In this document: positions 1-13,100 of the stretch, piece by piece
Layout of the letters: every line of letters begins with the position of its first letter
Position numbering within the stretch: position 1 is the stretch's first letter
Assembly (NCBI GenBank): GCA_029465975.1
Contig: CM055728.1
Span: 9,147,619 to 9,211,618, forward strand
DNA length: 64,000 nucleotides
Source of the DNA: Dallia pectoralis
Lineage: Eukaryota > Chordata > Actinopteri > Esociformes > Umbridae
Direction of reading: 5' to 3'
Position numbers and translations under genes: made by a program
The notes under the pieces: model-generated
Told to the model about the DNA's origin: nothing
Database searches by the model: none
What the model saw: only the letters and a program-made list of their open reading frames with translations

Positions 1-165
1 CAGTGCGAGGACATGCTGTGTTTCTCAGGCAGCGGCTATCTCAACATCAAGGCCAGCAACTTCCCGGTGCACCAGCAGAAGCTGCAGGGCTTCGTGGTCG
101 GGTACAACGGCTCCAAGATCTTCTGCCTGCACGTCTACTCCATGTCCGCCGTGGACGTGCCTCAG
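1..165 (+). CDS. ift122: ift122 window exon 1
   Basis: Open in frame 1 from the window edge and ending in a donor, CTCAG|GTGGGT. It encodes the last strands of the second propeller, including FVVGYNGSKIFCLHVYSM. The true 5' edge of this exon may lie outside the window. Confidence 0.9.
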
Positions 166-1959
166 GTGGGTGAGAGTTTCTAGAGGAAGAGTGAGAGGAA
201 GAGCATCTGAAACACTACACCAGATGCTGGTTTACTGGGATTGACCCGTTTCCGCCACTTTTGCCGTCTGTTCTTCCAAGTCTGCACCCATGTACCAGTA
301 TCTGGAGAGACGGATGTTCAAGGAGGCCTATCAGACTGCCTGCCTGGGCGTGACAGACAGCGATTGGAGGGATCTGGCCACGGAAGCCCTCGAGGGACTC
401 GACTTTGACACCGCTAAGAAGGTACACTCCCACTATTTCAGCCAGCTGCCATTCCAGTGCTGGGATTCATCAATAGGTGGTGATGGTATTACTGTGATGA
501 GTGACCAGTGGGTAGAGGATGACTTAAGGGGAGTACGGTGTGAGTGAATTGTCCAGGTCCTCATCCACTCTAGTTTACCCGTGTGTCTCTCCCTCTCTCA
601 GGCCTTCATCCGAGTACGAGACCTGCGATTCCTGGAGCTCATTAACAGCATCGAGGTGCAGTACGACGCAGACGGTCCGCTGATATGAAACAACGCATGC
701 AGCCATTTTTGTGATCTTTGCGTGTTTCTAGCCATAGAAAACAAAACAGAAAAGTTTATTTAACGTGGATGTACTGGCTCACCTGAGCTGCCTGCGAGAT
801 CATCACGTGATTGAAGTATTCTGTTAGCGGCCCGGTATAGGACTGGCCACGGCTCACACAATGTTTGGCTGTGCTTGTGTAGTCCACAACGGTTATTACC
901 CTTTCATAGGTGTATTTTTCATTTTTAATGTTTTCGGTCTCTACTAGGAATGTTATCATTAGTTTGTCGGATTTCTGAGTAAATTTCCTGGCCCCTAAAC
1001 AGAAAAATTGTAATGTTGTAATAATTATGTGCAACTTTCAGCAGAATTACAATGAACCCTGATGCTGTCGTCCCTTTAGGTTACAGTTTCAGAATAATAG
1101 GCTATTTTATTAATTTCAACAGTCTACCCGGTTATGAGTGCCATATAAGGAAACACTGGATGAAATGACTGTGGCATTATTTCTGTTTAAATTGGTCAAC
1201 TATCTGGAAAGTTAAATCACTTCACTGTCGCTCCTTCATACAGAATTAATCTAATGTCATTCACAGTTAGTATATCTTTGTTTTCAATTTATTTAATTAG
1301 CATGGATGAAATGGGCACCACGGCCAGATGGGACACAGTTAATTTGGATTGTGAACAGGTACTAGAAAAATATGACAGCCAGATAGAAAAGTCCAGGGTT
1401 TATTTACTTTCCCCTTTTACATTTCTGTTGATTACAATAGTCCGTGTTCTTGCATATTGTATGTTGATCTGGGTTACTGAGGAACTGGTGTGTGAGTCTT
1501 CCAAAAAAATCACAGACCTACATAATGGAAAGTGTTCTGATACTGGGTCGATTAAACAGGGAAAACTCAGTCAAGTAAAACTATAACACACACGCACACA
1601 CACACATTGGCACACTCCCACAGGAGCAAAGAAGAAAGCAGTATTTAATGTGAACTGATCTGCTGGAAATATTTCAATCAGAGAATGGATTTGGGAATGG
1701 AAATGTGTTGTTTTGTTTTGATGAACATTCTTTGGATTAGATAAAGTATGTAGTTTGAAAAGGCAATAGTCAGGCTCTGATAGTAATGGGTTCTTTTTGC
1801 ACATTGAAAGTAGATGTGGATACATTGGGTCATTGAATTCCAACAAACAGGCTTTTTATCAGTTTGACTGTGTGTGTGTGTGTGTGTCCATATGTGTGTC
1901 CTGTTGCAAGTTCAAACCAGGATGAACTGGTCTATACAGTGGAAGCTCATTACTTTATT

Positions 1960-2004
<45 letters not shown>

Positions 2005-5000
2005 TGAGACATAACATCATTAGCACACACAGGTGAAAGACATGTCCTGTGTTCTTATACATCACGTGAACGGCCGTTGGTAGTTGTTCTGTTGACCTGG
2101 GGAAGTGATTGTACCAGGATGCACTATGGGAAGACGACATGCCGGTGGAATGCATTGTTATAAATTCATGAAGACTAGGTCCACCCCTTTATGTTAATGG
2201 TATTCCCTGATGGGAGTGGCCTCTTTAAGCAGGATAATGCGCCCTGCCACACTGTGCACAGTTCAGGAATGGTTTGGAGAACACGATGAAGAGTTTCAAA
2301 TGTTGCCCTGGCCTCCAAATTCCCTCAATCTCTGTCGGATTGGGCATCTGTGGGATGTGCTGGACCAACAAGTCCGATCCACAGCGACTTGAAGGATCCG
2401 CTGCTTATGTCCTGGTGCCAGATACCACAGGACATCTTCAGAAGCCTTGAGTCATTGCCTCGGCTTATCCGTGTATGTGTATGAACTACGTGTGTGTGTG
2501 TATACTGTATGCTCATGTGTGAACCGTGTGTGTGTGTGTCCACTCTGATTTATTTAAGGAGAGAAAAAAGAGGGGTGAGAATGACAACGACGTGTTCCTA
2601 GCGGATGTATTTGCCTACCAGGGCAAATTCCACGAGGCCGCCAAGCTCTACAAGAGGACTGGCTTTGACTCCAGAGCCCTCAGCATGTACACCGACCTGC
2701 GGATGTTCCAGTATGCCAAGGTGAGTGCCAGCTAGAACACACTCATATTAAGTACATGTACCCGGCTGGCTCAGCTGGAAAAACGTGGGGTTTGCTGCGC
2801 CAGCCATTGTTGGGGATTTGAGTCGCTGTGTTACACACACACACATACACAAAAGGTACACACTCACGCAGCGTAACGTAGCTCTGGATGAGACCGTCTG
2901 CTAACTGTCTGAAATGCAAATGAGCGTGTTCAAGAATGAAGGAAGTCAAAAATTGTGTGTGTGAAGACACATGCCTGGACACAGACTTTGGATGTGCCTC
3001 GACACACACTAAGCCATGACCACTGCCCAAGGCCTCTATGGATTTGTAGATATATGTTAAAACACGTGTGTGAAAGCTCTGCATGATAGAGTAAGCCAAG
3101 AACTTCTTCCACTCTTTAATGCACACACACTCACGCTACACTCCTTTAACCTCAAACAGTGTTCCCAATAAAAATTCTATTTTCCACATCTCTTAAGCTA
3201 GCCACCAACCGCAATGTTGAACCCTAACACCAGTAATAATCTCTACTCTAAACTCTAAAAGTCAAACACCTACCCTAAAAAGGCTATTTCTTTAAGGGTT
3301 TGATTTGCTTGTTTCACTGTTCTTCTGGGAACGTTTGGTCCTCACAAGTATAGTAAGACAAGGACACAGTGTGAGTTGTTGGATGGGTATACTTTAACAA
3401 ATGGGTCAGTGGGCTTTGATCATAGACAGTGAGTGTGTCTGGTGCGTGTGTGTGTCTGGTGCGTGTGTGTGTGTGTCTGGTGCGTGTGTGTGTCGGGTGC
3501 GCGTGTGTCTGGTGCGTGTGTGTGTCTGGTGAGTGTGTGTGTGTCCGGTGTGTGCGTGTGTGTCCGGTGTGTGCGTGTGTGTGTGTCTTGTACGTGTGTG
3601 TGTCTGGTGCGCGCGCGCGCGTGTGTGTGTGTCTGGTGTGTGGTCTGTGTGTGTTTAGTGGCTGCTGTATATTTACACGGCTATGTGGCCATCTGGCCCC
3701 GGGTTTGTTTTAGCGCTGGAGGACACCAGAGGGGAATCCTGGCCCTGTTTGTGTGACCCATGTTGCTCTGCTACAGGTCCTGACCCGGGTGTCTGCCCCG
3801 TACCCTTCTCCCTCCCCTCTCTACCTCCCTCTGTAGGAGTTTGTGGGCGCGGCCGACCCCAAGAACTCTCGCATGCTGATGTCCAAGCAGGCCGACTGGG
3901 CTAAGAACAGCAAGGAGCCGCGGGCCGCGGCCGAAATGTACCTGTCAGCCGGGGAGCACCTGAAAGCCATCGACATCATCGGAGAACACGGCTGGATCGA
4001 CATGTGGGTAACACACACACGAACACACACTCACACACACATGAACAAACACTTTGTGGCTCGGGAGAAGGCACATACAGTGAGCACCATAATTCATTGG
4101 ACAGTGACCATTTTAGTGTGATTATGGTTTTGCACTCTAGCACGTTGAGTTTGTAAGGATACAATTACAATGAGGTTGAAGCGTAGGTGATCACATCTCT
4201 CCCAATCCTCGCCCGGTCATCCAGGCTGATCGACATAGCTCGCAAGCTGGATAAGGCGGAGCGCGAGCCCCTGTCTAAGTGTGCGGCCTACTTCCAGAAG
4301 CTGAAGCACCACGGCTTCGCCTCAGAGACCTACACCAAGATGGGAGACCTTCAGGCCCTGGTCCAGCTGCACGTGGAGGCCCGACACTGGGACGAGGTGG
4401 GACCTCCTGTCGCACACGTCTACTGTTTCCTCTGTTATCTGGCTCGCCATAGGTCCACCCTGAACCCAGGAAGTGACACGCCATATTTACATGAACCAAC
4501 TGAAAGCACACAATCGTTAAAGTACCAGAGCAGATTTTCTCTATATCCCTGCCTACGCTTTAATGTAGAAATAGCACGGTAAAGTCCAAAGCAGAAACGG
4601 AAGATTCTGTTTCTAATCACGCACCACCGCCAGAGTCGCTCATATGTGAGCCACGGGGGGAAATACTTCATTTCCTAATGTAGTTACTGCTGGTACTGAG
4701 AACAGTTTAAACAGAGGAAGAACGCCAAAAAACAACAGCATTTAATCACATTGTATGAATCTGGCATGGCCTCTGAGGTGGTTCTCCCCGTTTATGTGAA
4801 CCGATGAGAGAGAGAGAGAGAGACGAGCATGCTGGGTTGTTATGTTTTATATCCTTCTCCAGGGGAGGCGGACATTGAGGAAGGACAGAACACAGCCTAG
4901 AGGGTCGTACCAATGGGTCATATGGGTGCTATTCCCTGCACTTGCTCTTATCCTGGTTCTGACCTGGGTTTAGACCTGTTTAGACTGAGGCGTCGACAGG

Positions 5001-7113
5001 GCATAAGATGGGGTTTTACATTACTACGACAACGACACACACACACACACACACACACAGTGTGTACCTAATCAACGTCTTGCTATGGGACATTTTCGGT
5101 AATTAATCAAACTGACGGGCAGTTTTGTCTCTACGTGTGTTATGAGAGCATGTTGCGCTAAAAACAGCTGCACTCTAATCAACCATGACACAAATTCTTT
5201 GTGAAACGTTAACCCTAATATCGTATGAGATCGGTCGGTTCGGTTAAATCAAAGTGCACGTCTCCATCCGAAAGCCTGTGTTACTAATCGCTCACAATCG
5301 GCCAGTCATCTCTTAGGTCTAGAATGTGCTAAATGAAGCAACTAAATATTCCAAGTGTTTAAATCTTTAATGTGTGAGGTGACTGAATTCTCTCGCTCTC
5401 CCAGGCCTTTTCTCTGGTGGAGAAACATGGCCAGTTTAAAGATGACGTCTATGTGCCCTACGCTCAGTGGCTGGCAGAGAATGACCGCTTTGAGGAGGCC
5501 CAGAAAGGTGAGAATAAAACAGAAGTATTAACCCCATGTATTACAGCAGGTCAATGGTTGATAGAACAGTACGCTTTTTTGGAGGGGAGTTGACGTATTC
5601 CTCATTTACAGCAACAACCCTGGTGAGGAGTTAGTGTTCAGTTAGTGTTAACAGCCCAGTTCAAGGACACATTAACACACCTTACTTAACATCATTTGGT
5701 TTTTGACGCTCTAAGCACTAGGCTACCTTCGTCCCAGATGAGTTGTACATTTCCATGACTCAATAGATATATCATGACATTGTGAGACTAATATCTAGCA
5801 GATATAAGTTGACATCAGTCAACTCGGAACGTTCTGGAATCACAACTGTAGGAATACATCACATGTCGCGTGTCTGAATCGGTCTCCTCCTCTGGTACCT
5901 TCATGTTGCTCCTATAGTATTACAGAGGGCCTGACAGGCATTTTGTACATTCAGGGTAACATGTGGGAAGCATATTTGGTTTGGCCCGTGTTTAACTGGA
6001 CTTCCTCTGCAGCGCTCCCTGTTCACTGTAAAACTTGATCCCGGGCTCAGGATGAAGACCCGACGGCTAGCGGGTACACTGTGTATGGTTTTAATCATCC
6101 TTACAACAAGCCTCCCTAATGATGATTACCAAATGTGAGCTGACAAACCAAAATCACAGCGTGGATTTATAATTACCAACCCTGCTTAGATATTATGTTC
6201 TGTTTGCGCCCGCGTGTGTGTGTGTGTGTGTACGGATCCGGTCCATCCCGGGGAACATCTGTCCCTGCGACTGGCTGTGAAAACAAACGGTCTTGCTTGT
6301 CGCAGTCTGCTGGTGATCTGGTGGCGCTCTGGTGGCGCTCTGGTGGCGATCTGGTGGTGCTCTGGTGGTGCTCTGGTGGTGCTCTGGTGGCGTTCTGGTG
6401 GCGATCTGGTGGTGCTCTGGTGGCGATCTGGTGGCGCTCTGGTGGCGTTCTGGTGGTGTTCTGGTGGTGAGCTGGTGGCGTTCTGGTGGCGATCTGGTGG
6501 TGCTCTGGTGGCGATCTGGTGGCGTTCTGGTGGTGATCTGGTGGCGTTCTGATTGGGTTCGATTGGGTCTGTGACAGGAGCGTTGTCTAAGGGTCACGGT
6601 AACTGCGGGGGTTCTACTTCACTTGGCACGGTAGTGGATCGACGACTGTGGCTCGTCACAAGCGCACATGTAGCCGTAACTGAACTGTGCCTGGAGCTGC
6701 GAGGCCACAGACCGCATTCATCATGGTTAATGTAGTGTTCCAGTTGGGGTATGTTTGAGTCCTACCGCTAGCTAACAACAGCCCACTTTAAGTTCACCCA
6801 CCAGGCTACGCTGATACATTCTGACCACTGACATGTCCTGGCCCACACTACGTCCTGCAGGAACGACGGGGTCACGCAGGAACGTCGGGGTCACGCACCG
6901 TGCCGCCGCACCCAAGCTGTCTTTAATTAGCCACAGATAGCGACACGAAAAGTATGAATTGTGTTTACTGGCTCTGCGCTGTGAGTGCCACATTGTTTGA
7001 CATTTTGGACTGGGCTCGTTTTAGGAGACGTCTGTTTGTGGTTACTGGTGAAGAATGAGGAAAACATTACGCCTAGTATACGTTAAGTACAAATTGCCCC
7101 TGGCATGCGGAAA

Positions 7114-7145
<32 letters not shown>

Positions 7146-10100
7146 GTGTGTTTATGCGGTTAAACTGGCAGCCTGAGAATCCTTGTATGACTAATAAGGC
7201 TGGTTTCTCTGTCATGTGAAACCATATCTTCGTTGATGGGACCGAGCCAGTCTTCGGCTACGTCCATGCTCACTCTACCTCCTGCATGGCTCCTCTGAAC
7301 TCCCCTTTACTCCTCCTCCGCCCACAGCGTTCCACAAGGCCGGCCGACAGACCGAGGCTGTGAAGGTGTTGGAGCAGCTTACCCACAATGCAGTGGTTGA
7401 GTGCCGGTTTAATGATGCAGCTTATTATTACTGGATGCTGTCTATGCAGTGTCTGGACATCGCCAGAGGTATGTGAGTCTGTTCACAGCAAACTGTCTTA
7501 ATGTCACCTCAACGAAACTTGTGCCGTCACTGAAAAAACTGTTTTCCGTGGTGTTTGTGTGTGAGACAGACAACGAGGAGAAGAAGGAGGAGATGCTGAA
7601 TAAGTTTAAGCGTTTTCAACACCTGGCGGAGCTCTACCATGTTTACCACTCTATACAGCGCTACACAGTAAGATGTTTACCACTCTATACAGCGCTACAC
7701 AGTAAGATGTTGACCACTCTATACAGAGCTACACAGTAAGATGTTTACCACTCTATACAGCGCTACACAGTCAGATGTTTACCACTCTATACAGAGCTAC
7801 ACAGTAAGATGTTTACCACTCTATACAGCGCTACACAGTAAGATGTTTACCACTCTATACAGAGCTACACAGTAAGATGTTTACCACTCTATACAGCGCT
7901 ACACAGTAAGATGTTTACCACTCTATACAGTAAGATGTTTACCACTACACAGTAAGATGTTTACCACTCTATACAGCGCTACACAGTTGTTTACCACTCT
8001 ATACAGCGCTACACACAGTAAGAAGATGTTTACCACTCTATACAGATGCTACACAGTAAGATGTTTACCACTCTAGTAAGATGTTTACCACTCTATACAG
8101 CGCTACACAGTAAGATGTTTACCACTCTACAGCAGTAAGATGTTTACCACTCTATACAGCGCTACACAGTAAGATGTTTACCACTCTATACAGCGCTACA
8201 CAGTAAGATGTTTACCACTCTATACAGAGCTACACAGTAAGATGTTTACCACTCTACAGAGCTACACAGTAAGATGTTTACCACTCTATACAGCGCTACA
8301 CAGTAAGATGTTTACCACTCTATACAGAGCTACACAGTAAGATGTTTACCACTCTCACACAGTCAGATGTTTACCACTACAGAGCTACACAGTAAGATGT
8401 TTATACAGCGCTACACAGTAAGATGTTTACCACTCTATACAGACACAGTAAGATGTTTACCACTCTATACAGAGCTACACAGTAAGATGTTTACCACTCT
8501 ATACAGAGCTACACAGTAAGATGTTTACCACTCTATACAGCGCTACACAGTAAGATGTTTACCACTCTATACAGAGCTACACAGTAAGCGCTACACAGTA
8601 TGTTTACCACTAAGATGTTTACCACTCTATACAGCGCTACACAGTAAGATGATGTTTACCACTCTATACAGCGCTACACAGTAGATGTTTACCACTCTAT
8701 ACACAGTAAGATGTTTACCACTCTATACAGAGCTACACAGTAAGATGTTTACCACTCTATACAGCGCTACACAGTAAGATGTTTACCACTCTATACAGAG
8801 CTACACAGTAAGATGTTTACCACTCTATACAGCGCTACACAGTAAGATGTTTACCACTCTATACAGAGCTACACAGTAAGATGTTTACCACTCTATACAG
8901 CGCTACACAGTAAGATGTTTACCACTCTACACAGTAAGATGTGTAACATTCTATACAGCGCTACACAGTAAGATGTTTACAGCACACAGTAAGATGTTTA
9001 CCACTCTATACAGCGCTACACAGTAAGATGTTTACCACTCTATACAGCGCTACACAGTAAGATGTTTACCACTCTATACAGCGCTACACAGTAAGATGTT
9101 TACCACTCTATACAGCGCTACACAGTAAGATGTTGACCACTCTATACAGAGCTACACAGTAAGATGTTTACCACTCTATACAGCGCTACACAGTAAGATG
9201 TTTACCACTCTATACAGCGCTACACAGTAAGATGTTTACCACTCTATACAGAGCTACACAGTAAGATGTTGACCACTCTATACAGAGCTACACAGTCAGA
9301 TGTTTACCACTGCAGACTATTACTAGTACACAGTATGGTAACTCTGATTAAAGGTTAGGGACTGAGTCTAGTAAGCAGTTAAGAGTAGGTTATGGTAAAG
9401 AACATTTAAGATGTTGGACAAGGTTACTGCAGTTTATTGCAAGGCAGGAGAGAAAATGTGCAGGCAAAATTGCTTTCGGCGCCTCGGTTGAAATGTTTCT
9501 GGAGTCTGTTCCAATTCATCAAGATGCTGCTACATAACTAGGTTACATACGCAGAGCAAATCTATCAATGAGAGAACCTTTCGGAACATTCTGTCAGGCC
9601 CAATTTGCGGAGGTACAACTTGCATTCACCACCAAAGTTAAGGCTCCGAACCCACCGTGACCTTTGTTTTTATTAGAACCAGTTAATTAAAGGCTTATTT
9701 GTCATGATAAGCCACATAACAGCCCCCTGGGGACTCCTAACAGGACCTGGTTATAAACATCCTATGCATGGTGGTTATAAGCACTTTGTTTCCTTAGGCT
9801 GTTTTCGCTGTGGCTACAGTGCTTTGGCCTTTGTCAGTGTAGCGTTCTCTCTTCCTCTCTCTCTTGCTCTCTCTCTATCGCTCTTTTCCTGTCTCAGTGT
9901 TTGTTTTTACAGCGCTCTACCCCTGGTCACACCCGTGAAGTGACACCCCCTGTGATTGAGTCCAGAGCAGAAACCTTATATATCTCACTTGAACTCCCCC
10001 GGGCACAACACAGTGCTGAGCCATCACACATTGTGGGAGTTAGCAAGCGCGGTACGCTAATGAACACCCCCTGTCTCTGAACGTAGCCCTTGGGAGAGCA

Positions 10101-13100
10101 GGACTCTATTTGGTAAGGGAAGGGTGTGGCACAGCTCAGACAAGCCAATTTGTCAACTTCAGACTGGAACGAGAGAGAGAGGAAGAACGGGAGAGAGAGA
10201 TGCGAACAGAGAGGATTAAACCTGGAGGCAGATACACACAGCCTGATCATCTTTTCACAGGTGCCCAGTGATGTGTTCATCTGATGGATGTGGCTCCTCT
10301 CTCGTTCTCTCTGCTTCCCTGACCCCCTTTCCCTGCCTCCTCCCTCCACCATTTCCCTTTTCTCTCTCTATCCTCTCTAATTTCTTCCTTTATCCAGGAC
10401 GAGCCGTTCAGCTCCCACATGCCTGATACGCTCTTTAACATCTCCAGGTTTCTCCTGCATAACCTCACAAAGGACGTACCACCGGGCATCTCCAGAGTGT
10501 ATCCTTCCGCCTTGTTGGTATGACTGGCAATGCCTGCGTTACCATGGGATGCCCAACTCTAAGTGTCCAATGTCAATGTGAAAGATCAGCATACAGAGAG
10601 TGAAATATCAGCATACAGAGAGTGAAATATCAGCATACAGAGAGTGAAATATCAGCATACAGAGAGTGAAATATCAGCATACAGAGAGTGAAAGATCATC
10701 ATACAGAGAGTGAAAGATCAATATACAGAGAGTGAAAGATCAATATACAGAGAGTGAAAGATCAATATACAGAGAGTGAAAGATCAATATACAGAGAGTG
10801 AAAGATCAATATACAGAGAGTGAAAGATCAATATACAGAGAGTTAAAGATCAATATACAGAGAGTGATAGATCAATATACAGAGAGTGATAGATCAATAT
10901 ACAGAGAGTGATAGATCACCATACAGAGAGTGATAGATCAATATACAGAGAGTGAAAGATCAGCATACAGAGAGTGAAAGATCAGCATACAGAGAGTGAA
11001 AGATCAATATACAGAGAGTGAAAGATCAGCATACAAAGAGTGAAAGATCAATATACAGAGAGTGAAAGATCAATATACAGAGAGTGAAAGATCAATATAC
11101 AGAGAGTGAAAGATCAATATACAGAGAGTGAAAGATCAATATACAGAGAGTGAAAGATCAATATACAGAGAGTGAAAGATCAATATACAGAGAGTGAAAG
11201 ATCAGCATACAGAGAGTGAAAGATCAATATACAGAGAGTGAAAAATCAGCATACAGAGAGTGAAAGATCAGCATACAGAGAGTGAAAGATCAATATACAG
11301 AGAGTGAAAGATCAGCATACAGAGAGTGAAAGATCAGCATACAGAGAGTGAAAGATCAATATACAGAAAGTGATAGATCACCATACAGAGAGTGAAAGAT
11401 CAATATACAGAGAGTGAAAAATCAGCATACAGAGAGTGAAAGATCAGCATACAGAGAGTGAAAGATCAATATACAGAGAGTGAAAGATCAGCATACAGAA
11501 AGTAAAAGATCAGCATACAGAGAGTGAAAGATCACCATACAGAGAGTGAAAGATCACCATACAGAGAGTGATAGATCAATATACAGAGAGTGAAAGATCA
11601 GCATACAGAGAGTGAAGGATCAGCATACAGAGAGTGAAAGATCAGCATACAGAGAGTGAAAGATCAGCATACAGAGAGTGAAAGATCAGCATACAGAGAG
11701 TGAAAGATCAATATACAGACAGTGAAAGATCAGCATACAGAGAGTGAAAGATCAATATACAGAGAGTGAAATATCAGCATACAGAGAGTGAAATATCAGC
11801 ATACAGAGAGTGAAAGATCAATATACAGAGAGTGAAATATCAATATACAGAGAGTGAAAGATCAATATACAGAGAGTGAAAGATCAATATACAGAGAGTG
11901 AAAGATCAATATACAGAGAGTGAAAGATCAATATACAGAGAGTGAAAGATCAATATACAGAGAGTGAAAGATCAATATACAGAGAGTGAAAGATCAATAT
12001 ACAGAGAGTGAAATATCAGCATACAGAGAGTGAAAGATCAATATACAGAGAGTGAAAGATCAATATACAGAGAGTGAAAGATCAATATACAGAGAGTGAA
12101 AGATCAATATACAGAGAGTGAAAGATCAATATACAGAGAGTGAAAGATCAATATACAGAGAGTGAAATATCAATATACAGAGAGTGAAAGATCAATATAC
12201 AGAGAGTGAAAGATCAATATACAGAGAGTGAAATATCAGCATACAGAGAGTGAAATATCAGCATACAGAGAGTGAAAGATCAATATACAGAGAGTGAAAT
12301 ATCAATATACAGAGAGTGAAAGATCAATATACAGAGAGTGAAAGATCAATATACAGAGAGTGAAATATCAGCATACAGAGAGTGAAAGATCAATATACAG
12401 AGAGTGAAATATCAATATACAGAGAGTGAAAGATCAATATACAGAGAGTGAAAGATCAATATACAGAGAGTGAAAGATCAATATACAGAGAGTGAAAGAT
12501 CAATATACAGAGAGTGAAATATCAATATACAGAGAGTGAAAGATCAATATACAGAGAGTGAAAGATCAATATACAGAGAGTGAAATATCAGCATACAGAG
12601 AGTGAAATATCAGCATACAGAGAGTGTTTCAGAGAGACAGACAAAGTGAGGCTGCCAGTGTAGAGAACAGAGTACAGTAAACTGTCGATCAGGGCCAATT
12701 GAAGTAAATGGAGATGGCCAGGAACACCTCAGGAAGAGACACATCCTCACAAATCAAAACAATCCCACTGATAATGACACACACTCACATACACATATCC
12801 CTATCCTTGAAAGGACACACCAAAAGTGATTCACATCCTATTATCTAAACCAGACCGTGGACTTCTTGAACCTTCTACCTAACTGTCAGACATTACCTAA
12901 ACTGTAAATTACCTTTAGACACAAGGTCCACACAAGGTCAAATGTTCCCTTTATTACCATCCTAGGTATTTTGTTCCCTAACAGTTGAATAAAACACGCC
13001 TGTCTGTCAGAATGGGAGTTATTTTAAGTAGGACCAGTGGACCTGTCAGAGTACTGAGGGACTGTGGAGTGGGACTTGTGGTTACTGGCAGTGGCAGGAT

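Noticed and set aside
2210..2392. Active transposase gene
   Set aside because: Only a frameshifted C-terminal fragment of a Tc1-like transposase with degraded motifs; no inverted repeats found.
7449..7739. ift122 exon 9 continuing into the repeat as a longer exon
   Set aside because: Homology stops at YT, the phase to exon 10 fits only at 7667, and the extension ends in a stop.
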